Positions 8,308 to 17,394 of a DNA stretch of 64,000 nt are shown piece after piece. Source of the DNA: Streptomyces qaidamensis (GTDB taxonomy: Bacteria > Actinomycetota > Actinomycetes > Streptomycetales > Streptomycetaceae); NCBI RefSeq assembly GCF_001611795.1, contig NZ_CP015098.1:124001-188000 (forward strand), given 5' to 3'. Every line of letters starts with the position of its first letter. Within the stretch, counting starts at the first letter, position 1. A program made the translations under genes and the position numbers. Below the pieces are notes generated by a model. That model was not told where the DNA came from. It saw only the letters and a list, made by a program, of their open reading frames with translations, and searched no databases.

Positions 8308-9303
8308 CTAGATACCGTTCGGACCCACAGGTAGGGACCTGCGAGACCGATCACCAATGCAGACCCCGCCCCTGATACTGATGCCGCCCTGCGGTGCGGC
8401 GGGATAGCGGACAGACCGGCGGGACCCGACGCCCGGGCCGCCAGCCTTCGCGGTGGCGGGGCCGAGGACAGACCTGCGGTTACCAGCGCCGGGGCCGCCC
8501 TTCAACGTGGCCGGATGACGAACCACCCTGCGGGTGCCAACGCCCGGGCCGGTCTTCGCAGTGGGGGGACGACGAACAGACCTGCGGGTGCCGATGCTCG
8601 GACCGCCCGTCTTCAACGTGGTAGGGCGACGGACAGCACTGCGGCCGCCGACACTCGGGCCGCCCTTCGCCGCGGCGGCATGGCGGACAGATCGTCGGGT
8701 GCCGATGCCCGGGCCGCCGCCCTTCAGAACGGTGGGGCGGCGGGCGGCCGTACGTGAACCGACGCCAGGAGTGCCTTTGCACCGCCCGCCGACACTCGGG
8801 CCGTTCTTCGCCACGGCGGGATGACGGACAGACCTGCGGCCCCCGACGCCCGAGCCGACCTTCAAGGTGACGGAGCTGTACACGGGCCTTCGGGTACCGA
8901 TGCCAGGAGTGCCGTTGCAGCGGCTGCCAATGCCGCCTCCACTACCCTTCAACGTCGCGGGACGGCGGACCGACCTGCGGGAACCCACGCCCGGGCCGGA
9001 GCCCTTCAGCGTGGACAGACGGTGGACAGATCGGCGGTTGCCAGCACCCGGGCCGTTCTTCGCCGCGGCGGGATGACGGACAGGCCTGCGGCCCCCGACG
9101 CCCGGAGTGTGCTTCGCGGTGGTGGCGTGGCGGACAGACCTGCGGGTGCCGGCGCCCGGACCGTGCTTCGCGGTGACGGGGCGACGGACAGACCTGCGGC
9201 TACCGATGCCCCCGCTACCGCTCTTCGAGGTGGCGGGGTAGTGAGTGGGTGTGCCCGGGGCAGGGGTCTCGGTGCCCACCTCAGGGTCCATAAGCGCGAT
9301 CAT
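8308..9303 (-). CDS. Highly basic tandem-repeat protein with short leader, unknown function
   Basis: 331 residues from ATG 9303 with AAAGGA eight bases upstream. Residues 1-30 (MIALMDPEVGTETPAPG...) contain the only acidic residues before the tail. Residues 31-305 are about 14 copies of an 18-residue unit of the form GPGVGSRRSVRRPATLKG, each with one Lys and four to five Arg, plus two 11-residue short units carrying Cys (RCNGT, RCKGT). There is no Asp, Glu, Trp, Phe or Met in this stretch. The last 26 residues (GGVCIGDRSRRSLPVG) differ. I recognise no family. Options: a nucleic-acid-binding basic protein, a precursor cut at Arg-Arg sites into many cationic peptides, or a chance ORF in repetitive DNA. 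Third-position G+C is only moderately raised, so coding is likely but not proven. Confidence 0.55.
   Translation of the reverse strand: MIALMDPEVGTETPAPGTPTHYPATSKSGSGGIGSRRSVRRPVTAKHGPGAGTRRSVRHATTAKHTPGVGGRRPVRHPAAAKNGPGAGNRRSVHRLSTLKGSGPGVGSRRSVRRPATLKGSGGGIGSRCNGTPGIGTRRPVYSSVTLKVGSGVGGRRSVRHPAVAKNGPSVGGRCKGTPGVGSRTAARRPTVLKGGGPGIGTRRSVRHAAAAKGGPSVGGRSAVRRPTTLKTGGPSIGTRRSVRRPPTAKTGPGVGTRRVVRHPATLKGGPGAGNRRSVLGPATAKAGGPGVGSRRSVRYPAAPQGGISIRGGVCIGDRSRRSLPVGPNGI
8389..9213 (-). repeat. 54-bp degenerate tandem repeat array
   Basis: About 14 diverged copies of a 54-base unit plus two 33-base partial units, visible on the plus strand as recurring blocks such as GACAGACCTGCGG followed by CCCGGGCC-type blocks. 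The period is a multiple of three and unit boundaries keep the minus-strand frame, consistent with selection on an encoded protein. Confidence 0.85.
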
Positions 9304-9430
9304 GCGTGCGGTCCTTTCGACGTCGAAGCGGGTTCCAGCACTGCTGTGAACGTAGGCAGAGACAGATCAGCCGGGCTGCACCTCCCCGGGGTGGTGCAGC
9401 CCGGGTCAGCCGTGCGTGTGGGCGGTCAGG

Positions 9431-9889
9431 TCAGGAGTCCAGGACCGCGCCGCATCCCCGCCAGATGAACCGGTGGGAGCTGATCTCGTTCTCCACCTCG
9501 ATACCGCTGGTGAAGTACTGCTGCTCAAGGGTGTCCATGTAGTTCTCGTTCGGCCCGATGCAGGTGTGGCCGCCCGCCCAGTCGGTCCCCGTGCCGTTGA
9601 AGAGCTGGACCCGCCTGGTGTCCGATGACTTGTAGGCGAGGGATTCCGCGGTGTTGGTGTCCCAGCCCTGGAAGGGGCCGGAGCTGTTGCCCCAGTCCGA
9701 GTCCCAGCTCGTTGTGGCGCCGAGTCGAGTGGTGCCGCAGTTCGCCCCGTTGTACGCGACGAAGGTGCCGGCGGGGATGGCGTTGTACGCGTTGTCGCAG
9801 GCGGTGGAGGCCTGCGCGTTCGTCGCCGGGACGACCGCTCCGAGGGCTGCCAGGCCGAGCGTCGCGGCGGTGGCCAGGACCTTGCGCAT
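9431..9889 (-). CDS. Small secreted protein, peptidase-inhibitor I36-like fold (tentative)
   Basis: 152 residues from ATG 9889, AAGGAG eight bases upstream. Signal peptide MRKVLATAATLGLAALGAVVP with AxA cleavage near residue 27 (NAQAS). The mature part of about 124 residues has four cysteines (TACDNAYNA, NGANCGTT, HTCIGPN, RGCGAVLDS) and Trp/Asp/Gly-rich strands (SWDSDWGNSSGPFQGW), in keeping with the small beta-sandwich exoproteins of Streptomyces annotated as I36 inhibitors or gamma-crystallin-like. Secretion is clear; the family is a guess. Confidence 0.75.
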   Translation of the reverse strand: MRKVLATAATLGLAALGAVVPATNAQASTACDNAYNAIPAGTFVAYNGANCGTTRLGATTSWDSDWGNSSGPFQGWDTNTAESLAYKSSDTRRVQLFNGTGTDWAGGHTCIGPNENYMDTLEQQYFTSGIEVENEISSHRFIWRGCGAVLDS

Positions 9890-9927
9890 GACGGATCACT
9901 CCTTGTGGGTGGGTGCGATGTGAGGGG

Positions 9928-10332
9928 TCAGGCTGCCGAGCCGGTGATCTTCTCGGCCCGGGCCAGCGCGTCGAGGTTCATGCGCTGATGGGTGGCGACC
10001 GCATCGCCGTACCGGTCGAGCAGCTTCTCGCGGTACTCGGCTTCGAGCGCGCGGATCGTGCGGGTCAAGTGCGTCTGGCCGGCGCAGGTCGCCTCGGCGA
10101 CCGCCAGGCGGACCTCCACGGCGAATGCCTTCTGCTCGTTCAGGCCCCGCGTGAGTTTCGGGAGCCCTTCGCGCGCCTTGGTCGGAGTGGCGTAGTCGTG
10201 CCCCGCAATACCCGCCTCATTCCGGCCGGAATCAGCCCGACCACTTCCGCTGGGCAAACGTGGATACATCCGAGTAACCCGCCAACCCTGAAGGGGGGAA
10301 TTATCTGTTCCGTTACCGATTTCAGGGGTCAC
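9928..10332 (-). CDS. Hypothetical protein with helical C-terminus
   Basis: 134 residues from ATG 10332; an inner ATG at 10269 is also possible and no strong ribosome site supports either. Residues 50-134 are Ala/Arg/Glu-rich and predicted helical (RLAVAEATCAGQTHLTRTIRALEAEYREKLLDRYGD), with heptad-like spacing. The N-terminal 45 residues look non-conserved and may not be translated. It lies directly downstream of an AT-richer stretch (10300-10450) that could hold its promoter. No family recognised. Confidence 0.4.
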   Translation of the reverse strand: MTPEIGNGTDNSPLQGWRVTRMYPRLPSGSGRADSGRNEAGIAGHDYATPTKAREGLPKLTRGLNEQKAFAVEVRLAVAEATCAGQTHLTRTIRALEAEYREKLLDRYGDAVATHQRMNLDALARAEKITGSAA

Positions 10333-10532
10333 ACTGACCGAAATTTTTCGATCGACTAGGCTTCAATCGGTGCATCGTGCACGGCTAGCGATCACTTTTC
10401 GGCCAGGTTCAGACCTGGCAGGAATAGACACAGTGAGCGCTTACCAGCCCTTGAACTCGAAACCACACCGGCACGACTTACCTCAGAGCAAGCGACCGAT
10501 ACACAGGACCGGTGTGGCCACAGCTTCACTCC

Positions 10533-10652
10533 ATGCACACTTACGCCGTCCGGCACATTCCGCCGCTGACCACGCCCTGCGCCCGCGAGAAGGCCGCTCA
10601 ACAAGCCGACGCTGACGACGACTTCCCCGAACAGTTGGAAAAGGCCGCCTGA
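10533..10652 (+). CDS. Possible 39-residue ORF
   Basis: ATG 10533 to TGA 10652: MHTYAVRHIPPLTTPCAREK then an acidic tail DADDDFPEQLEKAA. Good third-position G+C, but no clear ribosome site. Could be a small regulatory-type protein or the tail of a degraded gene. Low confidence. Confidence 0.22.
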   Translation: MHTYAVRHIPPLTTPCAREKAAQQADADDDFPEQLEKAA

Positions 10653-11077
10653 CAGGCGAGCTCACAGACCGCTCGGTGACGAGCGCACCGAGCGCGACAC
10701 CGAACCCACATCGGCTCGGCTCCCCCACATTCCACCGGGCCACCGACGACACACTTCGCGGCCGCGCCTTCCCCGTGCGGCCCCCGTTGCCGTATGGGGA
10801 AGGCCCGGCCTCCAAGGCGACCCGAATCAGGTCGACGTCTGACACCTCACTGGCGCTCATGACTGCGACCAGGCGATGCAGCCGAGGCGACTGGCCCTGG
10901 CCCGACAGACGGCTGCGCGGCGGAAGTGGTGCGGACGCGCCGGGTGCCTGCCGACCGTGAGGTGAATGCCGGTGACGAAACTGATCCCAGTTCCCGCAAG
11001 AGCAGTGAAGAAACAAGGCAGATCAGCCGCGTGCTCTTCGAATCGCCGGGCACAAGGAGCAACGGAGGTTGATAACT
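10653..11077. other. Intergenic stretch without recognised gene
   Basis: No convincing coding region on either strand. GAGC-rich segments near 10680-10800 and the GGAGG site at 11064-11068 for the next gene are all that stands out. Confidence 0.4.
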
Positions 11078-11248
11078 ATGGTTCCCCTGCTTCTCGTCCT
11101 GCTTCTGGCCCTGATCCTCTTCGGTGCGGGGTTCGCGCTGAAGGCACTGTGGTGGATCGCCGTCATCGTGCTGGTCGTCTGGCTGCTGGGCTTCGTGCTG
11201 CGCAGTGCGGACACAGGAGGCCGCAAGGGCCGCTGGTATCGCTGGTAA
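11078..11248 (+). CDS. Small hydrophobic membrane protein (56 aa)
   Basis: ATG 11078 with GGAGG nine bases upstream, TAA at 11246-11248. The product MVPLLLVLLLALILFGAGFA plus a second hydrophobic segment (LWWIAVIVLVVWLLGFVL) and a basic tail ending RKGRWYRW is the very common Streptomyces short hydrophobic protein (two membrane helices, C-terminal GRWYRW). Function unknown; often linked to stress or lipoprotein neighbours. It is followed by a strong terminator. Confidence 0.85.
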   Translation: MVPLLLVLLLALILFGAGFALKALWWIAVIVLVVWLLGFVLRSADTGGRKGRWYRW

Positions 11249-11266
11249 CCCACCACACAGCAGTCG

Positions 11267-11302
11267 GCCTGTGGGCCCCGGGAACACCCGGGGCCCACAG
11301 GC
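11267..11302. terminator. 16-bp perfect hairpin terminator
   Basis: Left arm GCCTGTGGGCCCCGGG (11267-11282), loop AACA, exact complement 11287-11302. It lies 19 bases after the stop of the hydrophobic protein gene. Confidence 0.8.
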
Positions 11303-11546
11303 ACGTCCCGCCCAGAGCAGCTCCCCGGGCAAACGGTGTAAGCACCACCTTCCCGGCAAGGCCCCATGGCTGGGGCCCGGTGAAGCCGCGGAACCTGCAC
11401 CTCCAACCACCGGACCCCAGCCACACCCCGGCGCCCCGCACGGCCAGCTTCGCCCCTCACAGCAGGAGCGGGCAGTCACCCAGGGCCCACCCCTATTCCT
11501 CAGACCGGCTCCTCGAGGGAGGGTGTCCGCACACTGAGGGGGACTC

Positions 11547-12032
11547 TTGTCCGCTTCCGCTTCTCTCACCACTCGCCGTATCGCCGCCGCCGCGCTCACC
11601 GCCGGCGCCCTGTTCTCGGTGGTCACGCTGCCGGCATCCGCCGCCGACCACGCCCGCCTCGAGCGGTCGAAGGTGCAGATCTCGGCTGTCCAGTACGACT
11701 CCCCCGGACGTGACGACCGCTCCAACCGCTCCCTGAACCGCGAATGGGTGGAGATCACCAACACCGGCCGCCGCGCCGTGAACCTCGACGGCTGGACCCT
11801 GAAGGACGAGGACGGCCACACATTCACCTTCCACCACTACCGCCTCGACGGCCGCTCCACCGTCCGCGTCCACACCGGGGAAGGCCGCGACTCCCGCAGC
11901 GACCTGTTCCAGGACCGCCGCCACTGCGTCTGGGACAACCGCTCCGACACCGCCACCCTCCGCAACGACCACAGCCGCTTCATCGACGACGCCTCCTGGG
12001 GCCACCACCGCCACGGCAGCCACCACCGCTGA
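11547..12032 (+). CDS. Secreted lamin-tail-domain protein
   Basis: 161 residues from TTG 11547 (site GAGGGGGA just upstream). Signal peptide: RR followed by IAAAALTAGALFSVVTLPA and cleavage at ASA-AD near residue 33. The mature part is a single lamin-tail (LTD) immunoglobulin-like domain: VQISAVQYDSPG, then NREWVEITNTGRRAVNLDGW and TLKDEDGHTFTFHHYRLDG, VWDNRSDTATL, the WVEI.N...VDL.GW hallmark. C-terminus is His-rich (HHRHGSHHR), possibly metal binding. LTD exoproteins in Streptomyces are presumed cell-surface or DNA/phosphate binding; the exact role is unknown. Confidence 0.85.
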   Translation: MSASASLTTRRIAAAALTAGALFSVVTLPASAADHARLERSKVQISAVQYDSPGRDDRSNRSLNREWVEITNTGRRAVNLDGWTLKDEDGHTFTFHHYRLDGRSTVRVHTGEGRDSRSDLFQDRRHCVWDNRSDTATLRNDHSRFIDDASWGHHRHGSHHR

Positions 12033-12084
12033 CCCAACACCGCGAGCGTGAACTGAACACTCACTCACTCCCCGATAGAACAGT

Positions 12085-12115
12085 GACGCGCCCGGCCTCC
12101 ACGGCCGGGCGCGTC
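12085..12115. terminator. 13-bp hairpin terminator
   Basis: GACGCGCCCGGCC (12085-12097), loop TCCAC, complementary arm 12103-12115. It lies about 50 bases after the lamin-tail gene. Confidence 0.75.
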
Positions 12116-12199
12116 TCGTCTACGCGGACCGCCCTGGCGCTGGCGAGCTGAACCGTGCGGCGCGCCGGGCTCCTATACGGCCGGCTCGTATGTCACGGT

Positions 12200-12640
12200 C
12201 TGCTCTGGGCAGCCGGCCGCCACCTCGCGCAGGGTGGCCGCCTCGGATTCATCCGCTGTGAGGCTCCAGCGGAGCTTGGTTGCGCCCCACTCGGAAGATC
12301 GCCCGGCAGCTGCGGCGAAGGGCGAGTCCCTGCGCGCCCTTCGTCGCCAGCTCCACTACGCTCGCGAGGGCAAGGTCACCCGCCGTCAGCCCGAGCAACA
12401 GAACGAGCAGGCGTGGTGCCTGACGGTAGCGACGAACGCGGTGGTCTGCTGGCACACCGAGTACATGGGCCTGGGCGTCGACGAACTGCGCGGCGCCGGC
12501 CGCGAGGTGGACGCCGAGGTCCTGGCACACATCTCGCCGACCCGCAACTCGGTGGTCAACTACTACGGCTCCATCACTGTCGACTACAAACACGAACTCG
12601 CCCAACTCGACGACCAGGGACACTGGCCCCTGAGGACCGT
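12200..12640 (+). pseudogene. Tn3 family transposase (TnpA) C-terminal remnant
   Basis: In the frame beginning near 12327: SLRALRRQLHYAREGKV, NEQAWCLTVATNAVVCWHTEY and VDAEVLAHISPTRNSVVNYY, the conserved end of Tn3-type DDE transposases, including the region around the catalytic Glu. Upstream similarity (RKIARQLR, about 12295-12318) is in another frame. The N-terminal three quarters is missing. No resolvase or 38-bp end was found nearby, so this is relic DNA. Confidence 0.8.
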
Positions 12641-12853
12641 GGCCACCGACGAGCCCGGCGCCGGGCTGCAGAACCTCCCACATACCAGCAGGAGGAAAAG
12701 CGTCTCATCCGGGCTTGCTCGTCACGTCTTTCCACGGCAACGTCCCAGGTCAGCGGCTACTCCGTTGCTTTTTCGGCGAGGACTACTGGGACAGCGTCAA
12801 TGCCCCCTCGACGGCCTGCTAACTAGCCGGGACTGTTCAGAACGAAGGGCGGC

Positions 12854-14482
12854 TCAGACCAGGTGATGCTCGTAGGCGAACGCCGCGGCCGCGGTTCGGG
12901 AGCCGACATCGAGCTTGGCAAAGATGTTGGACAGGTGCCGGGCCACGGTTTTCTCCGAGAGCACCAGGGTCTCGGCGATCTCCGGGTTGCTCCTGCCCAC
13001 CGCCACCAGCCGGAGGACCTCGACCTCCCGGTGGGTCAACCCGCCGGGAGCCTTCTCCTCGCCCAACAGCGCCGCGACCTCCTGCTCCGCCGGCTTCGCA
13101 CCCATCTCCGCGAATGCCCTCCGGGCCGCGCTCAGGTCGGCCGAGGCCGACTCCTCGTCACCCAGCAGCCGGAGCGCGCGCCCGACGAGCACCCGGGAGC
13201 GGGCCACCTCGTACACCGCGGAGAGCTGCGCCCAGGTCTCGGCTGCCTGCCGCGCGTAGGCGAACCCGCGGTCCGCCTCGCCCCGGGCCAGGGCGACGGT
13301 CGCGGCGGCGTACTGCCCCGATGCCTGCAGCGCCGAGCACCCGAACGAGCTCCCGATCTGCCCCAGCTCCTCGGCAAGGGGTGCTGCCGTGTCTACCTCG
13401 CCGGTGGCCACCAGCACCTCGACCGCCGCCGGGAGCATCTGCGACCGGTGGACGGGATCGTGCGCCTCGGCCACCACACGGTGGATCGCGGCCGACGCCG
13501 CATCCCGTCGGCCGTGCTCCAGCCACAGCAGTGCCCGGCCGGGCTGGGCCGAGTGGCCGAACTCGGCAGCCTCCGCGAAGGCAGCCTCCGCAGCGTCGTG
13601 GTCGCCGCGAAGCCGGAGGGTCTCACCCCGCTCGTAGTGGGCCTGACCGGCCGCCAGGTCCCCGCCGGCCGCGGCGTACCGCCCGACTGCGCGCTCGAGT
13701 TCCCTGACGGCGTCGCGATAGGCGCCGTGCAGTCGCATCAGCTGGCCGCGGTGGACCGCACACTGACCGGTGAACGCGACGAGGCCGGGCTGGCCGTCGC
13801 ACCAGGTAGTCAGTGCGTGAGTCCACTCGCCCATCCGGCCGAAGTCGGAGATCTGCTGGCAGGCTTCGACCGACGAGCAGTAGATCACCCCGGAGAAGAT
13901 GGGTGAGACCTCCCCGGCCAGGACCGAGACCATCGCCTCGTCGAGGAGGCTCAGCCCGTCGGCGACCTGGCCCGCGAAGATCTTCATCCGACCCTCCATG
14001 TGGAGGCCCATAGCTGTCAGGTCGGGGTCGTCGAACCGTCTGCCGCACTCGGTGACTTTTGGCACGGCAACGAAGGCCTCGGCGAACTCTCCCTTGATGA
14101 TGTGCCCCATGGTGGCCCGCTCGAGCAGGTAACCACGCTCCACCACATCCCCGCCATGGTCGTCGAGCAGCCGCTCGGCCCGGGCTAGCCAGCCACTGCC
14201 GATGGCGACCTCGCCGCCCTGCCACAGGACTACGGTCAGCCAGTACGCCGCGCGCACCGCGCCGAGGGTATCGTCCCTGTCACGGTAGGCCTGGAACGCC
14301 CGTTGCAACGCCTGGACGCAGTCGTTGCGGTGGCCCAGGAGGTACGCGGTGACCGCCAGCGCCATGAAGTCGTCGGCCTGAAGCTCGGTCTCGTCCAGGT
14401 CGGAGAGAGCGCGGTACGCCGCCACCCACTCCTGGCGCTCGTACTCCTCGCGGGCTCGGCGTAGATCGTCGACCATGCTCAT
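12854..14482 (-). CDS. LuxR-family transcriptional regulator with TPR-like repeats
   Basis: 542 residues from ATG 14482 (GAGGTGG upstream); an upstream in-frame start at 14554 is less likely because its extra 24 residues are Cys/Arg-rich and unlike the family. Residues 1-460 are helical repeats of the TPR/MalT type with many Ala and paired helices. The last 65 residues are a LuxR DNA-binding domain: [40 protein letters not shown], the four-helix HTH. No ATPase (Walker) motif, unlike LAL regulators. Probably senses a small molecule or protein through its repeats; targets unknown. Confidence 0.88.
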   Translation of the reverse strand: MSMVDDLRRAREEYERQEWVAAYRALSDLDETELQADDFMALAVTAYLLGHRNDCVQALQRAFQAYRDRDDTLGAVRAAYWLTVVLWQGGEVAIGSGWLARAERLLDDHGGDVVERGYLLERATMGHIIKGEFAEAFVAVPKVTECGRRFDDPDLTAMGLHMEGRMKIFAGQVADGLSLLDEAMVSVLAGEVSPIFSGVIYCSSVEACQQISDFGRMGEWTHALTTWCDGQPGLVAFTGQCAVHRGQLMRLHGAYRDAVRELERAVGRYAAAGGDLAAGQAHYERGETLRLRGDHDAAEAAFAEAAEFGHSAQPGRALLWLEHGRRDAASAAIHRVVAEAHDPVHRSQMLPAAVEVLVATGEVDTAAPLAEELGQIGSSFGCSALQASGQYAAATVALARGEADRGFAYARQAAETWAQLSAVYEVARSRVLVGRALRLLGDEESASADLSAARRAFAEMGAKPAEQEVAALLGEEKAPGGLTHREVEVLRLVAVGRSNPEIAETLVLSEKTVARHLSNIFAKLDVGSRTAAAAFAYEHHLV

Positions 14483-14569
14483 CTCGCACCACCTCGATTC
14501 GAGGCTAGTGTTCGACGCTCGTGATCCGCAGCATTTCCTCGCCTGGATGATCAACGGGTGTCAAAGGCC

Positions 14570-15210
14570 TTGAAGGGTGCTCCCGTAGGCGGCCAGGGTT
14601 TCGCCCCACTGACGGCCCGCGATGCCGAGGCCACGGTCACACGGGAAGGTCAGCACCAGGATGATTGCCCGCTGAACCAGGCCCCCGTAGTCATGGAGCG
14701 GCGCATATGTCGGACGCTCCAGCAGGTGGAGCGCCATGTGCTCCCGAAGGAGAGGACGACGACGGCCAGCGTGTACGCCGAGAGCGATCTCCACCGCGAA
14801 TCCGCCGCCAGCCGCCGGGAGAGCACCAGGAACGCCCTGGTGAGCCACCGAAGAAGAGCAACCCATCGACCCAGTGGAGGCCGAGGTCATAGATCTCCCC
14901 GGTCGTGTCCCTTACGAGCGGGAAGGCTGCCGCGGTGAAGAGCCCACAGCCGACGGCCACCAGCAGGGCGGTCCCAGGCACCCGAGCCGCGCGGGTTCGA
15001 TACCGCACCGCGGTGCCGTCCGTAGGCGAGCAGCAGCAAGCAGAACCCGAAGCCGCGAAGTTGAGGCTCTGGATCCAGCCGAGACTGCCGTCGCACAAGA
15101 AACTGACGGGTTCGTGGAGCCAGTCGTCTTCGGAGCCCAGGATGTTCTGTACGACGGAGCCGGCGGTGAAGACGAGCAGACCGGTGATTCGCCGATCCGC
15201 ATGATTCCTC
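14570..15210 (-). pseudogene. DUF998-like membrane protein, frameshifted
   Basis: Minus-strand hydrophobic segments spread over three frames reassemble into one polytopic protein. They are ITGLLVFTAGSVVQNILGSE and DDWLHEPVSFLCDGSLGWIQ, then FCLLLLAYG, then VPGTALLVAVGCGLFTAAAF and IYDLGLHWVDGLLFFGG, ending near 14570. The order of a HPVS-like loop, GWIQ and a hydrophobic helix is that of DUF998 proteins. The start codon is also out of frame (ATG 15208-15210). Non-functional unless the indels are sequencing errors. Confidence 0.6.
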
Positions 15211-15258
15211 CGGCCCCTCTCACAGCGGTGCCCGTCCATGGCGCTCACGAGACGTCCG

Positions 15259-15928
15259 TCAATGGGTTGGGGTAGCCCGTCGCCCAGCCCCGATCGCGAC
15301 CGCCAACGGCAGCAGAGCCAGCAGTGCCGCGGCCGGCTGTACGTAGAACTGCACCGCACCGACCGGCACCAGCCGGGCGAGCCCGAACACGACCAGCGCG
15401 CCGCCGACCACGGCGGTGGCCACCAGGCCGAACGTCGCGGTCCGGGTGACCGCGACCGCGACCGCGAACAGAGCCGTGCCCATGGTGAACAGCAGCGAGC
15501 CGACCAGGAGGACCGGCACGAACCACGACACCAGGGCGTCCTGGGTCGCCACCAGATCAGCGCCGGTCTCGTGTGCCGCAACGGCGGAGAACTCCATCCC
15601 GGGCAGCGTCGCGTACAGGGTGCTGCCGATCACCACGAACCCGAGCCCGACCGCGCTGACCCACCCGTCACCCCGCTCTCGGAGGAATCAGCGCACGGCG
15701 ACAAACGCGAGCGCGATCGCGGCGAACGCGACGACCGCGACGAGGTGGGAGAGCCCCCACCGGGTGATGTCGGCCGCCGCCGCTTCGGCCGCGCCGGCGC
15801 TATCGGGCAGCCTCCCGGGGAGCAGCGGATGCCACAGCAAGCGCGCCCAGCAGCAGCACCGGTGCGGCAGCGACGAGCGCGCGGGCTGTCGACGCCGGAC
15901 CCGACGCGGGGGCGGCGCTGGTCATCAT
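15259..15928 (-). pseudogene. Polytopic membrane protein, frameshifted with in-frame stop
   Basis: From ATG 15928 (MMTSAAPASGPASTARALVA) a hydrophobic first helix runs into a frameshift near 15838. The neighbouring frame continues ITRWGLSHLVAVVAFAAIAL, then a TGA at about 15690 (VR-stop-FLRERG), then VIGSTLYATLPGMEFSAVAA and further helices to 15259. About five membrane helices in all. No family recognised. It is followed on the same strand by the DUF998-like remnant, so both may once have formed an operon. Confidence 0.5.
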
Positions 15929-15984
15929 CGAGGGGTTCCCGAATCTCGTTCATCGCAGACCTACTTGATCATCGTGGGTGCGTC

Positions 15985-17088
15985 TCAAGCCGCGACCGCG
16001 GGTTGCCGCGCCCGGGTGTGGGCGGCGATCTTGTCGGCGACGTACGCCGCATCCCGGCCGACGCCATTGATCTCGCCCGAGGCGAACGCGTACTGGAACG
16101 CCAGGCCGCAGAAGTAGAGGCCCGGCACGGACTCGACCACGCCGCGGTACTCCACCGGCCACCCGTCCTCGATCGGCAGCGGGAGGTCGATCCAGTCGTA
16201 GACCTGCCGGAACCCGGTGGCCCAGACGATGCTCGCGACGTCGAAGGTGCGGCCGTCCTCGAGGCGCGGCAGCCCGTCGGCGACGCCCACGACGTGCTCG
16301 GTGATCCATTCCACATCGCGCACGCCCAGATGGTGGCGCTTGATCCGCAGCTGCGGGGCGCCGTGGTGGCGAATCTTCTGCATCACCTTGCGTCCCATCG
16401 GCGTGCGCCGGGTGAGCACGTGATTGAAGGCGAACTCGATGAACGGGAATGCCGCGTGGAACCGCCGCGAGCCCCATTCGAGAGGGATGTTCCCGTGGTC
16501 GGGTCCGACCAGCGTGGTGGGACGGTCAGCGGCCAGGTCGTAGGCGATGTCCAACCCACTGTGCGAGGCACCGACGACCAGCGCCGGCCCGTCGGGCAGC
16601 TGGGAGGGCCGGCGGTACTCGCTGGAGTGGAGCTGTTGGATCCGGGGGGTGATGTCGGCGGCGAAGGCCGGGATCTGCGGGGTACGGCCGAAGGTGCCGG
16701 TCGCCAGTACGACGTTGTCGCAGGTGACCTTGTCGGCTCCGAGGGCCGCGGTGAAACCTCCGCCCTCGAGGGCCGCGAGCCGATCGACCCGGGTCTGCAT
16801 CCGCACCGGCAGGCCGTTGGTGACGGCGTACAGCTCGAGGTACTCGGCGAACTCGTCCTTGGTCGCAAACTCCCACGGGTCGCCGGGGAACGGCATCCCG
16901 TCCAAGCCATTAGCCCGGGCGGGCGTGAACAGCCTGAGGCTGTCGTAGTGGCAGCGCCAGTTGTCACCGATCCGCTCGCGCTCGTCGACGATCAGGAACT
17001 CCCGACCGAGCTGCTGGAGGTGGTAGCCGACCGCCAAGCCGGCCTGGCCGGCGCCGATGATCAGGGTTTCGAGGTGTTGGGTGGTCAT
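15985..17088 (-). CDS. Flavin-dependent monooxygenase / FAD-NAD(P)H oxidoreductase
   Basis: 367 residues from ATG 17088, with AAGGAG eight bases upstream. FAD-binding GxGxxG: LIIGAGQAGLAVG (residues 9-21). Then WRCHYDSLRLFTPA, the segment typical of CzcO/FMO-like enzymes, a second Rossmann motif VVGASHSGLDIA for NADPH near residue 176, and the C-terminal ATGFR signature (VWATGFRQVYDW). The complete fold suggests an active cytosolic monooxygenase on an organic substrate, N-, S- or Baeyer-Villiger type undetermined. No redox partner next to it. Confidence 0.88.
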   Translation of the reverse strand: MTTQHLETLIIGAGQAGLAVGYHLQQLGREFLIVDERERIGDNWRCHYDSLRLFTPARANGLDGMPFPGDPWEFATKDEFAEYLELYAVTNGLPVRMQTRVDRLAALEGGGFTAALGADKVTCDNVVLATGTFGRTPQIPAFAADITPRIQQLHSSEYRRPSQLPDGPALVVGASHSGLDIAYDLAADRPTTLVGPDHGNIPLEWGSRRFHAAFPFIEFAFNHVLTRRTPMGRKVMQKIRHHGAPQLRIKRHHLGVRDVEWITEHVVGVADGLPRLEDGRTFDVASIVWATGFRQVYDWIDLPLPIEDGWPVEYRGVVESVPGLYFCGLAFQYAFASGEINGVGRDAAYVADKIAAHTRARQPAVAA

Positions 17089-17394
17089 GGTTCGTTCTCC
17101 TTGGTTCCAGGAACTCACGAGTGATCCCGGCGACCAGGTTGGCGTGGCGGCACCCCGGCGCGTGTCCGCCAGGCACCGAGTGAAAGTCCGGGTCGGGGAT
17201 CGGCATCGCGGCGCGCCGGCCGGAGTCGGGGCTTCTCATGACGCCTACGCTAGAAACCCGACGGCCCGGTGCGCGTCGGCCGCGATACCCATTCCCTCCT
17301 CGGCCCGATGGGTGGATCGACGCACGACCCGCCACCGGTCACGGACGCAGGGCCCGCCCGACGCCGGCGCGGCCGCCGCCCGCAACTCCGGGGC

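Noticed and set aside
8389..9213. 54-bp repeat array as a CRISPR
   Set aside because: Units are contiguous and diverged with no unique spacers between identical repeats, and no cas genes are present.
15238..17124. 628-residue plus-strand frame opposite the flavin monooxygenase
   Set aside because: Shadow of the monooxygenase and the membrane pseudogene.
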